Of a stretch of 64,000 nt of DNA, positions 55,471-62,972 are shown in pieces. Every line of letters starts with the position of its first letter. Position 1 is the stretch's first letter. A program made the translations under genes and the position numbers. The notes under the pieces were generated by a model. The model ran no database searches. It was not told the DNA's origin and worked only from the letters and a program-made list of their open reading frames with translations. Source of the stretch: Thermococcus sp. JdFR-02 (GTDB taxonomy: Archaea > Methanobacteriota_B > Thermococci > Thermococcales > Thermococcaceae); the NCBI GenBank assembly GCA_002009975.1, contig MTLP01000002.1, positions 34,795 to 98,794 of the forward strand. Direction: 5' to 3'.

Positions 55471-57558
55471 TCACTTTTGGAAATAACCGCATGAGTCATC
55501 ACATGCTTTATTAGTTAAATCTAAATATGCACTCAATACTAACGTTTTAACATTCTTATCCTTCAACAGATTTTTTGGAGGAGATATCTCTACTTTATAT
55601 CCACATTTTTCAAACTCTGGTTTTAAGTCTTCAAGAATTCTTTTTAGTTTCCTAAGTTGCTTATGGAAATTTTTATGCTTACCTGATTTCACTTCACTTA
55701 TGGAAAGCATAATTTGCTCTGGAGAAAATCCGATTATTAGGATATCCAATTCAACCTCTGGTTGGTTATTTTTCATTAACTTAGTGTCTAACGCTACTAA
55801 ATACCAATCCAATTTCTTCATTTTACCATAATACTCTAAAAGTTCAATCGCATACATAGGTTCTGCATACTTTCCTTTTTCTTTAACCGTATTAGAAAGG
55901 TTATCTTTTAGAATACTAGATGCAAAACTTAAATAATCGGATTTGATAACGAATGGAAAACTAAAAGTATTTAAGTATTCCTCTTCAATTGGAACTTCCT
56001 TAATATTAACCTCATATTCCTCAAAGAGTACTCGCAATATGTAATAAATAATATTAAAAGATCCATTTAGTGCAGTTTTAAGACTGTCTACTAGCCACAT
56101 ACTCAGAAATCGTTTCGTAACTATGGAATTCAGTTTAACATTTTTCTCAACTATCCTACTCCTTTTATTAATGCTATCAAGAGGATAATACAAAATGGTA
56201 CTAGTGTTTAATACAGCAAGTATCCTCGCAATTTTGTTAGGATATTGAGCTAAGTTTGGATATATAAACATCTGGTATTCTTTGCTTGCCATGTTATATA
56301 ATATTATACCAGGCATCTTTGTAAGAAAATTCAATTCACATGTAATCGGCTTGAATGACGTGATTTTCAAATCTCTAAAGTTAATTTCAATCACATCTTT
56401 TAAATCATTGTGTATTTTTCCTTGATGTTTCTCGGATAACATATTCCATATTTCCTTGTTAATTACATGCTTTATTTTTTCGTCGATTTTATTGGAGAGA
56501 ATATCCTCCAAAAGATCTTCCACTGAATCATATTTGCCAAAAACTTGACTTTCTAAGATACTAACAGCTCTAAGATGATAATAAGCTCCTTCTACACTTT
56601 GATACAGTGTTCTAGTGTAGAATTTTTCAATATTATCAACAACTTCTTTGTAATGTTTATTTTCGAGAAATAGTGGCAGTAAATTTAGAATTGCATGATA
56701 ATTAAGCTGTATAGGCGATTGAGCAACATATCCATCGAGAACAGTAAACGATAACTCTCTTAGTACTAGAAAATAATCTACAACATTCTCAACTTTTTCA
56801 GAATGCTCTAAATCTTTCTGTCTCTCAGGCTCTTCATAATTTAAATATCTCTTTCTAAACATCATAAGTTTTGTGAGCTCTCTTAACTTAGGAATTAACT
56901 CATCGTCATCTTGTAATTTTTCTGCGTTTTTAAGGATTTTAAGAAAGGTAAAGACTTTATGAACCTGCATAATTCTCTCTTGAATTATTATTGTCGCTAA
57001 CAACTTATATAGTTCATTTTTAACCTTTGTAGATTCCTTCTTAAAGAGTTTCGATTTTTCTATTTGCTCTCTAATTAATTTCAAAAATTTACTTTGACGA
57101 CTATTTTTTGATTTTATCCATCTCAGAAATGCATGTTCTGCAGCAAAAGTCATTTGAAAATGTCCTATTGCATATAATAAGGTCCAAGATTTTAATAATT
57201 CACTTAATGAAGAAAACCTAATACCATTAAGAGTTACAGATGTTGTCAGTCCATATTTTAGGAGTTTATTTACTTTGTCTTTCTCCTCTGCTTCATTAGT
57301 TTCCTTTTTCTTCTCTTTTTTGAATTTCTCCTGAGTTTCGAGTCTATTAATCAGAAGAAGCATTGTCAAGATGTGATCATAACGAGTATACTTAAAGAGT
57401 TTTTCTGAAAAGTAGTGTAACGCGCCTAGTTGCATAATATCCTTAAGTCGCAATATCTCATCTTTGAATAATTTGTATATTTGTCTGGACTCATCATACA
57501 AACTTATTTGTTGTTCTCCTATTATTGGTACTTCAATATGGAACTTATTATCCAACAT
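55471..57558 (-). CDS. Degenerate HD-domain protein with C-terminal PD-(D/E)XK nuclease motif
   Basis: 695 residues. Residues 38-145 follow the SAMHD1/dGTPase HD pattern: LKDIMQLGALHYF, then KYTRYDHILTML (R59, H62), then LLYAIGHFQMTFAAEHAF (G132-H133). The usual catalytic His-Asp doublet is Tyr-Ala, so phosphohydrolase activity is doubtful. A long helical middle is not recognised. The C-terminus carries ELDILIIGF...SISEVKSGK: Asp605, Glu622-x-Lys624, the PD-(D/E)XK motif. It stands on the strand opposite to the element core, with a stop overlapping a GTG of the downstream gene. Likely accessory cargo. Confidence 0.7.
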   Translation of the reverse strand: MLDNKFHIEVPIIGEQQISLYDESRQIYKLFKDEILRLKDIMQLGALHYFSEKLFKYTRYDHILTMLLLINRLETQEKFKKEKKKETNEAEEKDKVNKLLKYGLTTSVTLNGIRFSSLSELLKSWTLLYAIGHFQMTFAAEHAFLRWIKSKNSRQSKFLKLIREQIEKSKLFKKESTKVKNELYKLLATIIIQERIMQVHKVFTFLKILKNAEKLQDDDELIPKLRELTKLMMFRKRYLNYEEPERQKDLEHSEKVENVVDYFLVLRELSFTVLDGYVAQSPIQLNYHAILNLLPLFLENKHYKEVVDNIEKFYTRTLYQSVEGAYYHLRAVSILESQVFGKYDSVEDLLEDILSNKIDEKIKHVINKEIWNMLSEKHQGKIHNDLKDVIEINFRDLKITSFKPITCELNFLTKMPGIILYNMASKEYQMFIYPNLAQYPNKIARILAVLNTSTILYYPLDSINKRSRIVEKNVKLNSIVTKRFLSMWLVDSLKTALNGSFNIIYYILRVLFEEYEVNIKEVPIEEEYLNTFSFPFVIKSDYLSFASSILKDNLSNTVKEKGKYAEPMYAIELLEYYGKMKKLDWYLVALDTKLMKNNQPEVELDILIIGFSPEQIMLSISEVKSGKHKNFHKQLRKLKRILEDLKPEFEKCGYKVEISPPKNLLKDKNVKTLVLSAYLDLTNKACDDSCGYFQK

Positions 57559-57628
57559 GGCAATTTGTGTTTTGTACTTTAAAACTCTTAATTGTTTTGG
57601 TAATCACCATATAATGTTGTTAAAGTAT

Positions 57629-57671
57629 TTTAAAAGTTAGTACTTTAAAAGTAAGCCTCTTTAAAAGTCAG
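57629..57671. repeat. Three 12-base direct repeats
   Basis: TTTAAAAGTTAG (57629-57640), TTTAAAAGTAAG (57644-57655) and TTTAAAAGTCAG (57660-57671), at steps of 15 and 16 bases. A fourth, partial copy (ACTTTAAAACTC) lies at 57576-57587. They sit between the divergent cargo operon and the beta-rich protein gene, so they may be operators for either, or iterons of an origin. Confidence 0.75.
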
Positions 57672-57728
57672 CTTAGAAGACTTATTTTTCAAAAAGGAAG
57701 TGGATCTTATGACCTTGTAGGAGATTTG

Positions 57729-58172
57729 ATGAATGCGAAATTGAGATTTTATGAATTTGAACAAAAATCAGGTAGCTATGTTAGATTGGATAGTGATGTA
57801 GAGATAATAGAACCAAACAATTCTCTTAAGATCACATTATATGCAACATCAAGTATAGATGGTGCAAATAATGTGTGGTGTAATATTGCTCCATATGATG
57901 CATTGGATAATTTACTGACAGGAAAGTTTCTGGTTATGTTTGTAAGAACTCAAGGATTGACAAATTATCAGTTTGGTTTTTCAGTATCTCCACAGACGAA
58001 TAATGATAATGCAGTTTCATCTTTTGTGAATAACAGTGTTGATGCGGATAGAAAACTTGTGTTTTTACCATTTGAGACATTAGCTCCAACGCTAAGACTT
58101 AGAAAATATGCGAATGGTGGATATGGTTACGCATGGCTTGATGCAATATATCTTTTCAATAAGTTGCCTTGA
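57729..58172 (+). CDS. Beta-rich hypothetical protein
   Basis: 147 residues from ATG 57729, 5 bases after AGGAG (57719-57723). Almost entirely short beta strands (SLKITLYATSSIDGANNVWCNIAPYD, LLTGKFLVMFVRTQG, YQFGFSVSPQTNND), rich in Asn, Tyr and Phe, low in Lys, with no membrane segment. The composition differs from its neighbours and resembles a jelly-roll or secreted beta-sandwich. It has its own promoter with three repeats. Not recognised. Confidence 0.7.
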   Translation: MNAKLRFYEFEQKSGSYVRLDSDVEIIEPNNSLKITLYATSSIDGANNVWCNIAPYDALDNLLTGKFLVMFVRTQGLTNYQFGFSVSPQTNNDNAVSSFVNNSVDADRKLVFLPFETLAPTLRLRKYANGGYGYAWLDAIYLFNKLP

Positions 58173-58236
58173 TGCTTTTTTTCTCTTTCATTAAATTTTT
58201 AAATAGTGTTAAGGTAGAGATTAGAGTGGTGAGTAT

Positions 58237-58518
58237 ATGGCTGTTAAGAGTGCTGATCAGAGAGTGTTTGAGTTTATTGTTGGTGGTCTTGCTAAGGCTA
58301 TAAATGAAAAACCTGAGGATATTATTTGGTTCTTTCGAGTGAGAGAGTTAATGAGCGAGATGGAAAAGCCAATGAGTGATGAAAAGGCTTGGAAGATTAT
58401 TATGAAGGATAAGAAGTCCGTTAAAATGAGTGCTGAGGAGCTTCTTGAAGTTGCAAGGAGAGAGTTGAGGAAGTTTAGGAGGATTGAACGAAAGCTTAAG
58501 AAGCTTGGAGTGATTTGA
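58237..58518 (+). CDS. Antitoxin of a PIN toxin pair
   Basis: 93 residues, helical and charged (EKAWKIIMKDKKSVKMSAEELLEVARRELRKF). The gene ends directly before the PIN gene start with no gap, the usual VapB-VapC layout. The DNA-binding fold is not plainly recognisable; the C-terminal helices probably wrap the toxin. GTGGTGAG precedes ATG 58237. Confidence 0.7.
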   Translation: MAVKSADQRVFEFIVGGLAKAINEKPEDIIWFFRVRELMSEMEKPMSDEKAWKIIMKDKKSVKMSAEELLEVARRELRKFRRIERKLKKLGVI

Positions 58519-59013
58519 ATGCCTAAACTTAAGGTTGTTTTGGATACTTCTATTCTAATCAGTGCTTTAAAATCGAGAGATGTTACTCGAAGTCCTTCTT
58601 GGAAGATTTTAAAGCTCCTCAGTGAGGATAAGTTAGTTAATTATGGTTCTAAGGAGACTATTAAGGAAATGAAAGAGACGCTTGCAATTATTGGTTTGCT
58701 TATTGGAAAGCCTGATAAGGCTAAGGCTATTTATCACTTGGTTTTGAATCATACTAAGCGAGTTTCTCCAAGAATCAAATTTGAGGAATATAGAGAACTT
58801 GTTAAGCTGGTTGGTCATGCTAATGATGTTAAGTTTTTGAATGTTGTTTATGCCTCAAAGTCTCGCTATTTGATAAGTATGAACATTAAGCATTTGGTAA
58901 AACTGCGGAATCCAAAGACGCTTAAGTTTAATCTCAAAAGGCATTGGTTTTACATATTCAAGGATTCTGAATTTGTGAAATACATAAAGGAAAAATACAA
59001 ATGGAAAATCTGA
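58519..59013 (+). CDS. PIN-domain ribonuclease toxin
   Basis: 164 residues. PIN nuclease fold of the PF13470-like type: first acidic residue in VVLDTSILISALKSRD, Glu in SKETIKEM, and the later Asp in HANDVKFLNVVYASKSRYLIS. The toxin cleaves RNA and is held by the adjacent 93-residue protein. In a mobile element such a pair works as stabilisation. The stop is 17 bases before the convergent int(C) stop. Confidence 0.85.
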   Translation: MPKLKVVLDTSILISALKSRDVTRSPSWKILKLLSEDKLVNYGSKETIKEMKETLAIIGLLIGKPDKAKAIYHLVLNHTKRVSPRIKFEEYRELVKLVGHANDVKFLNVVYASKSRYLISMNIKHLVKLRNPKTLKFNLKRHWFYIFKDSEFVKYIKEKYKWKI

Positions 59014-59030
59014 AAAAGAGTGAAAAACGG

Positions 59031-60065
59031 TTAATCGAGTTTTGGAAACTTATCTGCAACTTTTTTGGAATATTCTTCTTTTGCATGCATTAGCAATTTT
59101 AGATAGTATTCTCGCAATACGGTTGCTGGAGTTTTTCCAGTTAGGAAACTAATGATACTCTCTTTTACATCATTCTTGAATAGGAAATTGCTAAACCATG
59201 TTCTTATTGTAACTGCTTGAAGTCCAGCTCTTTGTAATCTTTTAGAATATGCTTTGTAGGTTGTGAATTTTATTTTATCAATTTTTCTTAACAGTTCTTT
59301 TCCAAACCATGAAGGCATTATCGCTACAAATGCTCTTTTATGTCCTTTTGATACGAATTCAATGTCCATGTGTGCAATGTTATTTTCGAATTTCAATTTT
59401 TTCTTATCTTTCTTCAATGCTTTTAAGGCTTCTAATGCGTGTTCTAATCTTTGACCAGTGTAGAACATGAACTTTATTATTAGTGCTGTATCTTCTCCAT
59501 ATTTTTCCATAGCTTTCTTATAACCTTCTTTAATTTTGTCTAATTCGGCTTCTTCGAATTTTTTAGTTCTAACTTTTGTTTCTTTTCTTACAATGCCTTT
59601 TCTCCATGTTTGTTCTTCGTCTTTACTCATGTATTCGAAATAGCTTAGAAAAGTTAGGAATTTGCCTAAGCCGTTTGTTATGTTTTTCTTCATGTTTTCT
59701 TTGATTAATGCGTTTCTTAGTTCTCTCCAATCTTTTATTTTATACTTTTTGAAGAATTTTGTTAAGGCGTTCATGTAGTCTCTTATTGTGTCTTTTGAAA
59801 CTGGTTTTATTTTTGGTGGTGAGCCTTCTTTTAAGAATTGTCTAAATTCTTCTTTATATGTGTTCCAATAGTCGTTTAAGGTTTTTATTTCTGCTTTTTC
59901 AAGCATTAAAGCCTTTTCTTCTCTTTCTCTTATTTGTGGCTCATAAAAAATGTTAGCGCCTTTAGAAGTGTCCATTTCTAAGGTTTGACGTTCTGTTGGT
60001 TTTAATTCTTCAAAAGAGCCGGCTCGGAAGGCCGGAGTCCTAGACCAGACTAGACTACCACCGCA
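59031..60065 (-). pseudogene. Integrase C-terminal part, int(C), split by integration
   Basis: Catalytic part of an SSV-type tyrosine recombinase. The frame runs from the att repeat (60065) through a start-less junction (AFRAG then SFEELKPTERQTLEMDTSKG) to the stop at 59031; ATG 59975 is internal. Catalytic features include TGQRLEHALEAL (Arg), VTIRTWFSNFL, and the Tyr of VLREYYLKLL. Joined in frame to int(N) it gives about 418 residues. Without its own start, it may not be translated in the integrated state, or only from ATG 59975. Confidence 0.9.
60018..60065. repeat. Attachment site, right copy, with remnant 5' half of tRNA-Gly
   Basis: Identical over 48 bases to 45212-45259. On the minus strand it begins with the tRNA-Gly 5' end (60064) 9 bases after the CCA of tRNA-Phe. 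This is the original 5' half, left without its 3' half after integration. It remains behind the tRNA-Phe promoter. Confidence 0.93.
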
Positions 60066-60073
60066 AAATGACG

Positions 60074-60150
60074 TGGTGGGGCGAGGGGGATTTGAACCCC
60101 CGACACCCGGATCTTCAGTCCGGCGCTCTCCCAGGCTGAGCTACCGCCCC
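60074..60150 (-). tRNA. tRNA-Phe (anticodon GAA)
   Basis: Complete cloverleaf: acceptor GGGGCGG with TCGCCCC (one G-U pair), D arm GCTCAGCCTGGGAGAGC, anticodon stem CCGGA/TCCGG with loop CTGAAGA (anticodon GAA), T arm GGGGGTTCAAATCCCCC, discriminator A and an encoded CCA (60074-60076). TATA box TTTATAAG (60180-60187) is 30-37 bases upstream. Confidence 0.96.
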
Positions 60151-60179
60151 ACACCCAGAATATAGAAGGTCAGGATCAT

Positions 60180-60187
60180 CTTATAAA
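60180..60187 (-). promoter_or_regulatory. TATA box of the original tRNA-Phe/tRNA-Gly unit
   Basis: TTTATAAG on the minus strand, 30-37 bases before the tRNA-Phe 5' end. The 9-base gap to the former tRNA-Gly start shows that both tRNAs were once one transcript from this promoter. Confidence 0.7.
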
Positions 60188-60298
60188 TCTTGCGGTACTT
60201 GGATTAGCATGAAAACAATTGCTTGTTAACTTTATTTCAACATAAGTGTTATATAATAAGAAAATCATTTTTGATTATGACAACTTGGAGGTTTGCAA

Positions 60299-62233
60299 AT
60301 GAAATTTGCTCCTCTCCTCTTAATTTTTGTAATTTTAGTTGCAGGATGCATCCAAGAAACCCCTTCTTCAACCTTTTCCTCATCCCCCTCTAAAACTCCT
60401 GAAGTAGCTTCTACACAAACTCCCTTAAAAACGAGTGAAACTCCAACACAAACGAAAACACATGAAACACCAACCCCAACCACTACTACAAAAGTTTTTT
60501 ACACCCCTAAACTTTTCATACAGCCCCAAAACATAAGTGTAGAAATTAAACTTGGTGAGTCTTTCATGGGTAAAATATTAATAACAAACAAGGGAAATGG
60601 CACAGCACACGTAAATGTGACATCAACCGAACATATCCACCAAATAACTCCAAGAAACCTTATCCTTAAACCACAGACCTCACAAAATATTTCGTTTGAC
60701 ATTTTAATCTCCAACATTGGTACATATAATGCAACATTGGTCTTTACTTATGAAGAGGGCATAATTGAAGTCCCAGTTACAATAATAGTAAAACCCCCAC
60801 TAGCCAATTTAACCAACCAATCTCAAATTGCTCCCCAAAATCAAACCATCGAGATGAATCTAACTTTCACTATACCCACATATCCCATGGCAAAGATTAT
60901 CACGATTCCTGAGAATCTCTGGTCCGAAATGGGTATTCCTGTCGAAGCTGAGCGTCGCGCGTATATTACCAATGCAAGTGTAGACGAGCTAACCAAATGG
61001 TATGAGCAACAAATGAGTGAATGGAAGCTTGAGAAGGATATAGGTCATCATGATCCTATGCAAGGGGTAGATTTTGTATGGAGATTATATAAGAGAAATG
61101 ATTATGGTGCTGTTTTATTCTTCCAGTCAGGACCACAAATACCAAAAGGCTCAGTATTTGGAATTGCAACTGGCTCATGGAATATATTTGAAAATCTTAC
61201 ACCAGCATTCGAAGAACATGTAGAGTACACAGAGGAAAAACCACCCTTTGCCAATCTACCAGAATTAGGAGAAGGAGCAGTAACGTTTGAGGTATCACCA
61301 ATAGACTTTGATGCCATAGAGAGAGTTGAACCCTTAGGGAGATTAAATGCTCCTATGGGACATGTGTTTCCTACTGAACATGGAGGTTTTATTCTAAAAG
61401 ATCCATCTTCCTTCTATGAGATTAGAGCACCTGCTGATGGTATAATAATAGAAATCGAATTTAGCCCGAAATCCGAAGAGTATAGAATTACTATCGCACA
61501 TTCAAGGACCTTCAGCAGTATTTTTGACCACATAACAAAACTGAGCGACTCCATTGCTCAGTTATTGGCTCAGCAGGGATATGAGTTCAAACCCAATACC
61601 TATCGTATTAAGATACCAATCAAAGCAGGTGATGTTATTGGGTTAGTTGGTGGTCATCCAGATGTTGTAGTTGGGTTTGATTGGGGCGTTTATGACAAGG
61701 AGGTTACAAACAACTTCATACATCCAGAAAAATATGATAACAAGTATTTACATGCAACACACTTTATTAATTACTGCAGTGAGGATTTAAAGCGAAAATT
61801 CCTTGCCAAACTACCAAGAACCGCTGAACCGGTCGTAGGAAAGATTGATTATGATCAACCAGGCAAATTGGTTGGAAATTGGATTCTTGAAGAGACAACT
61901 AAATCCGAAGCAATAGAGGAGTGGAGAAAACACCTCTCGTTTGTCTACGACTATCTCGATCCTACCCAAATAAGAATAGGAATAGGAGGCTTTTTAACTC
62001 CAAAACCGGGAACCTATGCTGTCTATGGCAACACACCAGATCCAGCGGATGTTGGCATTGAAAGTGGGAAAGTTGTGTACTGGCTCTACGGTGATCCTGA
62101 ACTGAACCCAGATCTACCAAAAATCACTCTTATAGTCGAGCTAATAAGCGAGGAAAAAATAAAAGTCGAAGTCTTTGAAGGCTGGATAAATAACCCAGAT
62201 TTCACTGAAAATGCACTATATTACACAAGATAA
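60299..62233 (+). CDS. Lipoprotein with Thr-rich linker and possible M23-like domain
   Basis: 644 residues from ATG 60299 after GGAGGT (60287-60292). Lipobox LVAGC at the end of the signal sequence, then a Ser/Thr/Pro linker (about residues 20-70) typical of archaeal surface proteins. Residues 75-175 look like an Ig-like domain (GESFMGKILITNKGNGTAHVNV). The C-terminal part has a peptidase M23-like strand pattern (GGFILKDPSSFYEIRAPADG, IKIPIKAGDVIGLVGGHPDV) with a possible His from GHVFPTEHG. Exported and lipid-anchored; function unknown. Confidence 0.7.
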   Translation: MKFAPLLLIFVILVAGCIQETPSSTFSSSPSKTPEVASTQTPLKTSETPTQTKTHETPTPTTTTKVFYTPKLFIQPQNISVEIKLGESFMGKILITNKGNGTAHVNVTSTEHIHQITPRNLILKPQTSQNISFDILISNIGTYNATLVFTYEEGIIEVPVTIIVKPPLANLTNQSQIAPQNQTIEMNLTFTIPTYPMAKIITIPENLWSEMGIPVEAERRAYITNASVDELTKWYEQQMSEWKLEKDIGHHDPMQGVDFVWRLYKRNDYGAVLFFQSGPQIPKGSVFGIATGSWNIFENLTPAFEEHVEYTEEKPPFANLPELGEGAVTFEVSPIDFDAIERVEPLGRLNAPMGHVFPTEHGGFILKDPSSFYEIRAPADGIIIEIEFSPKSEEYRITIAHSRTFSSIFDHITKLSDSIAQLLAQQGYEFKPNTYRIKIPIKAGDVIGLVGGHPDVVVGFDWGVYDKEVTNNFIHPEKYDNKYLHATHFINYCSEDLKRKFLAKLPRTAEPVVGKIDYDQPGKLVGNWILEETTKSEAIEEWRKHLSFVYDYLDPTQIRIGIGGFLTPKPGTYAVYGNTPDPADVGIESGKVVYWLYGDPELNPDLPKITLIVELISEEKIKVEVFEGWINNPDFTENALYYTR

Positions 62234-62330
62234 CCATTCACTCAACGTGAATCTTTTATTTTTCTTTTACCTAATTCCAAGATGAGTACATCTTTTGATG
62301 TTCTAGCAGTAACAATATAATGGCGAAAAA

Positions 62331-62369
62331 TTTATAAAGGTTAATATTTTAGTAACTATTGGTAACCAA
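62331..62369 (+). promoter_or_regulatory. Heat-shock promoter with Phr-like palindrome
   Basis: TATA box TTTATAAA (62331-62338). TTGGTAACCAA at 62359-62369 is an 11-base palindrome with 5-base arms, centred near the expected transcription start, where Phr-type repressors act. GTAAC is also repeated just before it (62352-62356). Phr binding is inferred. Confidence 0.5.
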
Positions 62370-62389
62370 AATATAGGGAGGTGGTCCCG

Positions 62390-62893
62390 GTGAGAAAACC
62401 AAGAAGATTTGATATCTGGGACCCCTTTGACATAATGAGAGAGATACAAGAGGAGATAGATGAGATATTTAATGAATTCTTCAGAGGTCCCAGAATTTGG
62501 GGATATAGAAGATACCGCCCAATAAGTGAGACTTTCGAAGAGAGAATCGGCGAAGTTTGGAGAGAGCCATTCGTTGATATATTTGACACTGGGGAAGAGA
62601 TAGTCATTACTGCAGAATTACCAGGAGTGAGAAAAGAAGACATCAGGGTGAACGTTAAAGAGGATACAGTATACATCGAAGCTCAAGTTAAGAGAGAGCA
62701 AGAAATAGAAAGGGAAGGTGCAGTAAGAATTGAAAGATACTACAGCGGCTACAGAAGAGTGATTAGACTTCCAGCGGAAGTCATTCCAGAAAAGGCTAAA
62801 GCTAAATACAACAATGGCGTTTTAGAAATTAGAATTCCAAAGAAGCATCCAACAAAGAGAGAAAAAGAGGGATTTGAGGTTAAAGTTGAGTGA
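62390..62893 (+). CDS. Small heat-shock protein (Hsp20)
   Basis: 167 residues from GTG 62390 after GGAGGTGG (62377-62384); GTG 62381 is upstream in frame. The N-terminus RRFDIWDPFDIMREIQEEID and the alpha-crystallin core EPFVDIFDTGEEIVITAELP, with GVRKEDIRVNV and NNGVLEIRIPK, match Pyrococcus sHSP. The IXI-type C-terminal IRIPK is present. It is an oligomeric ATP-independent holdase, heat-induced in Thermococcales. Confidence 0.95.
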   Translation: MRKPRRFDIWDPFDIMREIQEEIDEIFNEFFRGPRIWGYRRYRPISETFEERIGEVWREPFVDIFDTGEEIVITAELPGVRKEDIRVNVKEDTVYIEAQVKREQEIEREGAVRIERYYSGYRRVIRLPAEVIPEKAKAKYNNGVLEIRIPKKHPTKREKEGFEVKVE

Positions 62894-62972
62894 AGTTTTT
62901 AACTTCGTTTTCTTAATTTTTAATTAAGATAAAATCAGACTGACATCACTTTCATAATTAGGAGGTGAGGTT

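Larger units (their letters stand above)
45212..60065. mobile_element. Integrated plasmid-like element with split SSV-type integrase
   Basis: 14,806 bases from one att copy to the next. Bounded by 48-bp direct repeats in tRNA-Gly, with int(N) at the left and int(C) at the right end, both on the minus strand. Gene content: a membrane protein, AbrB-like regulator, two trains of small genes, MCM helicase, nuclease/transglutaminase-like cargo, beta-rich protein, PIN toxin-antitoxin. An MCM gene recalls integrated elements of Thermococcus kodakarensis (TKV1 type) and related plasmids. No capsid or packaging ATPase is recognised, so I read it as a plasmid-type element. Confidence 0.92.

Noticed and set aside
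45212..60065. A provirus with double jelly-roll capsid and packaging ATPase, as in pTN3-type elements
   Set aside because: None of the element's proteins has a packaging-type Walker pair or capsid-length beta protein; the only large ATPase is MCM.
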